64,000 nt of DNA from Oxytricha trifallax (Eukaryota > Ciliophora > Spirotrichea > Sporadotrichida > Oxytrichidae), in assembly GCA_000711775.1 (NCBI GenBank), contig ARYC01000490.1, positions 61,893 through 125,892 of the forward strand, in the 5' to 3' direction. A model generated the notes under the pieces. It searched no databases, had not been told where the DNA came from, and saw only the letters and a list, made by a program, of their open reading frames with translations. Position numbers and translations under genes: made by a program. Shown here piece after piece: positions 57,962 through 64,000 of this stretch. Each line of letters begins with the position of its first letter. Positions within the stretch are counted from its first letter, which is position 1.

Positions 57962-60656
57962 ATTTATTAGTTAAGAAATAAAAAATTTACTTAAATAATC
58001 TATATCAACTTTTTTTAGAAGATATTTAAGTTTATTTTTTAGTTTATAAATTTATAAATTTAATGTATTAAAAATCTAACATTCATGTAATGTACATTAG
58101 TCAAATTAGCTGATGTCACATGCGATATTAATTAAGTCATCACTTAGTATTTAATACATTAACCATAACTATTCTCCAGATATAATTTTTTGAAGACCCT
58201 TTAGTCAAGTTTCGATATTTAATAATATTTTGAGAGACTATTACAATACAAATATTGAACTTAATTATTATATGAACCTTTTAAATACAATTATCTTGAA
58301 TAAAGATAACATTTTGTTGCATTTTCATTTCACTATCGATTATAGTGAGAGAGTCTCTCTTCTGTATTAAAAAAGACAATAGTCTCTCCCTTTAAATCTT
58401 AGTTTAGATTATGAAATTATAAAAACATTTGTGCAATACTCTTTAAATGCCTAAAAAAAGTTGCCACTGAAAAGTATGAACAATTTAGTCCTTGCATTTT
58501 TACCATAAAAACAACAAAATTGATGCCTCCATTTTTGTGATCGAACTCTTAAATATTCATAATGATTTAAACTATTGTAATTTTATAGAATTATAAAGGA
58601 TAACTATATGTACTTAATACTGAAGAAACCTTAAAGTTTTTTCTTAAGAATTTAATCAGGAACTATTATAAGTACCTTTTCTATTTACAATTTTCAATCG
58701 TGCATTAATAAAATCTTTAAACTATATATTTAGAGATGTAGTTGGCATTTATACATGAAAAATATTCTTTGTAGTTAATTAAATATATTGCTGCAGTTTT
58801 TTATTAGTTGATAGAGTGCCTGAAATCTAATTGAGATTTTTGCACTTACAAATAATATTTTATAATCTTTTTGAATGATTTTTTTAAAAAAAACTTTTTA
58901 GGTTTTAAAATTTTTTACAAAATTTCATAGCGTTTAAATTCAAACTATGATTGATTATAAATATATATATTAATCATGATTGAAGTTTGTTAGCTCTCGT
59001 TTGCAAAGACTAACTCATCAAACGAAAATATTTATTCAAAAATAATCCAGTTAAAAAATGTAACTGATTTAAGAATATTTTGTTCATAAAATGAACGCAT
59101 TCCATTAATTTAATCTATCCTAGAAGTTATTTACTTTACAAGTAAATATCATCTAAATATAGACAAGAAATATTTACTTAATTTTATACTTTATTAAATT
59201 TGAATCAAATTTAATTTATCTGTATTATATTATAAATATCTTATATAATTTGAGTAATTTACTTTTGGAGTTATGATTAATTATATAATATATTTTTTGT
59301 CATAATTTTTACATAAGGAAATCGCAGTGTTATTCTTTGTGTTATTTAATTATTCCATTAAAATAGTGCCTGTTCTATCAGAATTATATTTTTTATATAT
59401 AATTGAATAATATAAATAATGAATTAAATATATTGATTAAAAAACAATTAAAGTTTCCATTAATTATAAATAAATGTGAAATAATTTTTATATTCTTGTT
59501 TTCTAAATATATATTGACGGTTATAAAAAAAAAAATAATTTTATATTATAAATAATATAATAAAAAATTATTTTAAAAGTAATTTATATTTATATAAAAT
59601 TTAATTTAGCAAATTAAATATATTATAATATAGCAAATTAAATGATTAATAATTTTTCTAAATTAGAATTTTCAAGCCTACTCATAAATGGATATTGAGA
59701 AATGAAATTCCTACTTACTGATATTGTAAAAGATTCGAGTAGCTTATTCATTTTAAAATAAAAAAAACATTTATAAAATGATATTTAAAAAAATTTACAA
59801 AGAACTTATTTTATATTCCATTTCAGTAATATTTTCAATTTTAATTTTATTAAAATTTTTTATGCTATTTTAAATGAATTTAATAGTATATATTTTTGTA
59901 CTACAGTATAATGCTAAAAAATATTTTAAAATAAAATTCATATAAACTAGAATTAAATTACAAATTAAAGAATTTTCAAAGCAAATATGATAAAAATACT
60001 GAATAAATACATTCAATTTTATTATATAATATAGCTTAAGATTTTTATCTATTAAATAATAAATCATAATTTTATAATCAAGCTATTTTTAATTATACAC
60101 AGATATTGGAGGAAAAATAAGCTTCATTTGTCCAAAAAATATAATTATTTTAAGAAAAAACAAAGAAATTCTTGAATTTTTCCTTTTACTATTTATTCCA
60201 TTGTTTATATAAACTAAACAAACTTGTTATTATTTTTACAAAACATATATAATATTTCTTAACCATGGCAGACCATATTCAATTCAAACATTTGTGAGAT
60301 TTAGAAATAAAAATAAAAAAAAATTAAATATAATTTTTTTTTGAAAGTCATTTTTATACCTATATCATATTTTTAATTATAATTAACTTGCTACTAATTT
60401 AAATAATTAATTGTGAATAATAACATATCATATACATTATTTAATTTTTTAAATGAATAAATTATTAAATTAACTTAACTCTAATGTTCGTTTATACTAC
60501 AAAAATGTATTAAATATGTAGTTTAAATAATTAAAAATGGTGGATGCTGCACTCAATAATCTTATTAATGAAATTAGTTCTAATATATTTTTTATTAATT
60601 ATTTGCTTAATTAAAAATTTAATTATTTGAATTAGCTTTATTGAATTATAATAATT
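57962..60656. other. A+T-rich germline DNA, no gene supported
   Basis: A minus-strand frame at 59870-60067 is A/T-driven (Ile, Phe, Tyr, Asn) and unconvincing. No repeats or elements found. Confidence 0.4.
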
Positions 60657-60862
60657 ATGGTATTTTATAAATTTATTTATAAAAGGAATCATAATTCTAG
60701 CAATTTATTTTTAGCTGTTTCTCATCACATTTTTGTTTATATGACAAAATATATTTTGAGCCTATTGTTAAGAAGAGGGTCGATTTGGCAAATTACAAAA
60801 TCAATATATTGTTGTCCAGAGTTAATAATTCTTTTAATGGTACAGATTGATTTAGTTTGAAA
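60657..60862 (+). CDS. Candidate coding segment, continues past TGA
   Basis: ATG 60657 (MVFYKFIYKRNHNSSNLFLA), with RRGSIWQITKSIYCCPELII further on, to TGA 60858-60860. The same frame continues directly after the TGA with good composition (VWATAEFVSDYVCLLREILK, INLPLELIPVYNN) to beyond 61000. Either TGA is a decay mutation or a short IES or indel lies there. This frame uses few TAA/TAG codons. Family unknown. Confidence 0.35.
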
Positions 60863-61149
60863 AATAGGAGTGATTGAATTTAAAAAAAAAACACGAGTTT
60901 GGGCGACTGCCGAGTTTGTCAGTGACTATGTATGCTTATTAAGGGAAATTCTGAAAATAAACTTACCTTTAGAATTAATTCCTGTTTATAACAATATTAT
61001 AATACTTACTTAATTAACTAATAAAAATTATCATCAATTAAATTTTTTTTCTAATTGTTTTAAATATATTTTTTAATATTTTGAATACAATATAAAATTT
61101 TCTTATAGGTTATTTAGGGACAAAGAAAGTTTTATTTTATAAACTATTA

Positions 61150-62144
61150 ACTATCTATTATTTATTCATTTATAAGTAAAATTATTATACAATATTTCTT
61201 AAAAAAATTAATTTTAATCAAATATATTAAATAAATAATTTCCTATCCAATCATCTTAAATAATAAAAATATGATAAAATAACACACTTAGGTTAGATTA
61301 ATTGTAATTAAATTAATTTTTCTAAGTATATTTTTTAATAATATTTTACTTTAAATTAATAAATTTAAAAACTGAATGCGATTAGATTTATTTTTCTTAA
61401 TTTAATTATTGTCAAATTATAATTATATAGTTTCTTATCATTACTTGTATATTTATAATATGTAAAAAACCATGAAAAATATATACAATTAGATTAATTT
61501 AAAATTAATTAAATTTAATTTGTTACTCATTATAGATAATAAATACCGCTAATATACTTAAATAAATATTGATAGACTTTAATTACACTATTAATATATA
61601 AAGGTGACCCAAATTATAAATAAATAGATTATATTGAATTACAGTTCAATATTAATTTAAAGATATTTTCAATGAAATCTAGTCAACTCATTGAAATAGA
61701 ATTTTTATTAAAAAAATATTTTTTATGGAAATTATGTTTTAATTAGAGGTCTACTTGTTCAAACCTGATGACCAATATCAAGAAAAATTTATAAATTAAT
61801 AAATTCACTTGCAAGTAAATTAATTAAATTATTACTTATTTACTTAAGATACCGGCATCAATATAAATCATCCATTAAATAATCTATCAAAATATCACAA
61901 TGCTCTATAAAACTATGAACTTTACTGTACATAATTAGTAATTAATTATAGAATTGTAATTGACTATTTATCACATACTTTCTTTGATAACTCAAAATAT
62001 TCAGATAATAAAATTTGAATATGATAATATTTCATTAAAAGTTTAGCTCAAAAATTTCATAATTAATTTTATTAAATTTTTTTTCATTATTTATTAAAAG
62101 TTTAGGATTTTAGAGGCTTTTGAAGATTAAATATAATTCATTAT
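61150..62144. other. A+T-rich stretch, no gene seen
   Basis: Simple A/T-rich DNA up to element M6. Confidence 0.45.
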
Positions 62145-62552
62145 TGTAAAAATACATTTGAATTGGAATATTAATTATTAATTTAATTACAATAACTCAA
62201 AATAGTGGCAGTTAAAGTTGGCTAATTTGAAAGATTTTTGGCTCATTCGATAGAGAATTTAAAATTAGCTGGACTTTATTATTGGCTGTACTATTTTATC
62301 GCATCCCTAGAGCGAGATAAATCGACTTAAATTTGAAGGTATAATTTAATGAATTTAGATGCATTCAAATTAAAGTCAAGTTATCTCGCTCTAGGGATGC
62401 GATAAAATAGTACAGCCAATAATAAAGTCCAGCTAATTTTAAAATCTTATCGAATGAGCAAAATCGTTCAATTAGCCAACTTTAACTGCCACGATTTTGA
62501 GTTATTGTAATTAAATTAATAATTAATATTCCAATTCAAATGTATTTTTACC
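62145..62552. mobile_element. Palindromic MITE-like element M6
   Basis: Ends GTAAAAATACATTTGAATTG and its inverse; inner GTGGCAGTTAAAGTTGGC; core CTGGACTTTATTATTGGCTG and GCATCCCTAGAGCGAGATAA with inverse copies. In the core the usual GGCGGTAC is GGCTGTAC in both arms, i.e. a compensated change. Confidence 0.9.
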
Positions 62553-63647
62553 ATAGTAAAAAAATTTCATATCAATAAAGCTAATAAAACCATCATCATA
62601 AATATATAATTGAATAATTTTTTAAAAAAAATACCTTATTAAAATATATAAAACTTATAATCAGCAAGTGTGATGTGTTTAAAATTAATTTATTTTAAAA
62701 ATCATTATTTTATCAAGATCTTTCTTAACTACCTTATGAAATAAATAAAATCAATAAGTAATCCAATAAAAAAAAATAAAGTTTTTTAAAATTTGATATT
62801 CATTATTTTTACCATTAAATATTATGAATGAAATATTGTTTGATAAATAAAAAGAAATTAAATTCCATTATTATATATTTGATCAATAATTTTTGTAAAA
62901 TTAATATATGACTTAATTCAACACTAAGGAAGATAATTATCATGGTTTAGAAATCAAGGTACAAATAAAAACTATTATTGAGGTAGCATAAATTTTTTAA
63001 ATAATTTTTGCTACAAAATTCTAATCTTAATTTTAAACTAAAATGAAAATAAAAGAATTTGATAATTACAACTAATTAAAATGCATATAAATTTTTTAGT
63101 AAACAATTGTTAAACATTTTAATTAGTTTTAGTAAATAGCAACAATGTATGAATGATTTGAGAATATTAGAATCTATTATATTTTATTAATTTTAATTAT
63201 TTTATTAAAATTAATTATTCAATACAATTATTAAAATATACATTCTTATATAATCAATATACAGCTATTATTAATCAAAATAATGTATTGAGTCAACTTT
63301 TCCCTTTATTTAATAAGGACATGATATAGGATAGTTAATCAAAATCTGCCATTCAAGGCAAACCAAGCTATTTGAGAAAATTAAATGATTTCATTATTTT
63401 ATAAGTTCATAGATAATTTTATCTAATATCATTAATAAATAAATAATCGCCGGAATAATAAAAATATTAAAAATAATTAAATATAAGTGAGATAAATAAA
63501 AATGAAATAATGATATTTAATCAAATAAATTGAGACATCAATTCAGCCTCACTCAAATACTAGTTTAAGCTGTTTAAAGAGTTCTCTCATTAATGATTGA
63601 GATACGAACTGCGGGTAACGAATTATGCTGTCACAACTAGGTTAATC
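62553..63647. other. A+T-rich stretch before TBE C
   Basis: From about 63530 the sequence is less A+T-rich (CATCAATTCAGCCTCACTC...GAACTGCGGGTAACG) and may be a small gene segment interrupted by the TBE, but no frame is convincing. Confidence 0.4.
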
Positions 63648-63650
63648 AAT

Positions 63651-64000
63651 CAAAACCCCAAAACCCCTTAGTGAGGTTTATAAGTGCTTTGATTTGTAGG
63701 GTATAGTTTGGGTCTTATTGGGGTTAGTAGAGAAAGCAAGTTTTATGTGTATTTAATAGTATTTAATGATAATTAGTGGTCTTAAATCAAACAAACTTTA
63801 TCTGCTTGTCTTTATTGTATCTCTTGAAAGTTGCTCTCTATAGTGGGTCAAGGATGTCATCTAATGCTTACCCAGGATAGTGTGAAGCTCTCACGATTAT
63901 CATCTCAACTATGCTTTTAATTTCTTCGCATACATCTTCGTATTTTATATGTTTCTAGGCCAAACTTATTGATTGTTTTTTGCTTTGTACCAAAGTAAGC
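63651..64000. mobile_element. TBE transposon C, left end (runs off the window)
   Basis: The best-preserved terminus in the window: CAAAACCCCAAAACCCCTTA, then GTGAGG...GTGCTTTGATTTGTAGGG, preceded by AAT at 63648-63650. Same orientation as copies A and B. Confidence 0.95.
63787..64000 (-). CDS. TBE C 57-kDa ORF, C-terminal end (partial)
   Basis: Homologous to the end of the kinase-like ORF at 28594 and 39053, with TGA at 63787-63789. Only about 70 codons are inside the window, so intactness cannot be judged. The C4A4 end is perfect, so this copy may be younger than A and B. Confidence 0.75.

Noticed and set aside
59870-60067. Minus-strand 65-codon frame
   Set aside because: Composition is that of translated A/T-rich DNA (Ile, Tyr, Phe, Asn, Lys) with no motif or second copy.

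Overview
The window reads as micronuclear (germline) DNA of a spirotrich ciliate close to Oxytricha or Stylonychia. Three observations support this. (1) Most of it is extremely A+T-rich and non-coding, with short, isolated, somewhat less A+T-rich coding patches, as expected of gene segments (MDSs) scattered in germline-limited DNA. (2) The convincing reading frames only stay open if TAA and TAG mean Gln and TGA is the sole stop. (3) There are Telomere-Bearing Elements (TBEs), ~4.1 kb transposons whose ends carry C4A4/G4T4 telomeric repeat and which sit between 3-bp AAT repeats. The supplied standard-code reading frames cut almost every real gene into pieces, so boundaries here come from re-reading with the ciliate code.

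Layout. 1-9.2 kb: A+T-rich DNA, a palindromic element (1.06 kb), weak coding candidates, a coding patch at 6.0-6.7 kb running into a 5'-truncated TBE (6.7-7.5 kb), and a second, degenerate palindromic element (8.8-9.2 kb). 9.24-11.39 kb: a 2.15-kb element with 325-bp inverted terminal repeats and one Rep-like SF3 helicase gene (Rep1). 11.5-13.2 kb: two coding candidates. 15.0-18.6 kb: a divergent TBE-like transposon with the same three genes in the same relative order (DDE transposase, small opposite-strand protein, zinc-finger/pseudokinase) but without telomeric ends. 19-25 kb: coding patches, including a C-terminal half of a ULP1/SENP-like protease (22.1-22.9 kb), a third palindromic element, and a small paralogue (24.8 kb) of a GC-rich gene at 47-49 kb. 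26.8-34.5 kb and 37.2-44.6 kb: two direct copies of a ~7.5-kb segment, each holding the same plus-strand host gene interrupted at the same site by a TBE. Between the copies lie another coding patch and a second, internally deleted Rep-like element (Rep2, 35.9-37.2 kb). 44.8-51.7 kb: coding candidates and a strikingly GC-rich decayed gene (47.4-49.4 kb) followed by a lone G4T4G4T4 repeat. 51-64 kb: A+T-rich DNA with paralogous coding remnants, a 1.34-kb near-perfect palindrome with G/C-run ends (55.0-56.4 kb), two further palindromic elements (57.5 and 62.1 kb) and the start of another TBE at 63.65 kb.

The most interesting point is that the palindromic MITE-like elements and the two Rep-encoding elements share a terminal sequence (roughly G-N3-AATACA-W-TTGAATT-K-GGAAA) at similar AATATT-like sites. 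This suggests a Rep-driven family of terminal-inverted-repeat elements in a ciliate germline, with autonomous helicase-bearing members and non-autonomous hairpin members.

Caution: in DNA this A+T-rich, TGA-free frames of 100-200 codons arise by chance, so single-copy candidates without a recognisable motif are given low confidence. Many convincing genes show one-base frame changes every 100-400 bases; this can be decay, tiny IESs, or uncorrected indels in the assembly.
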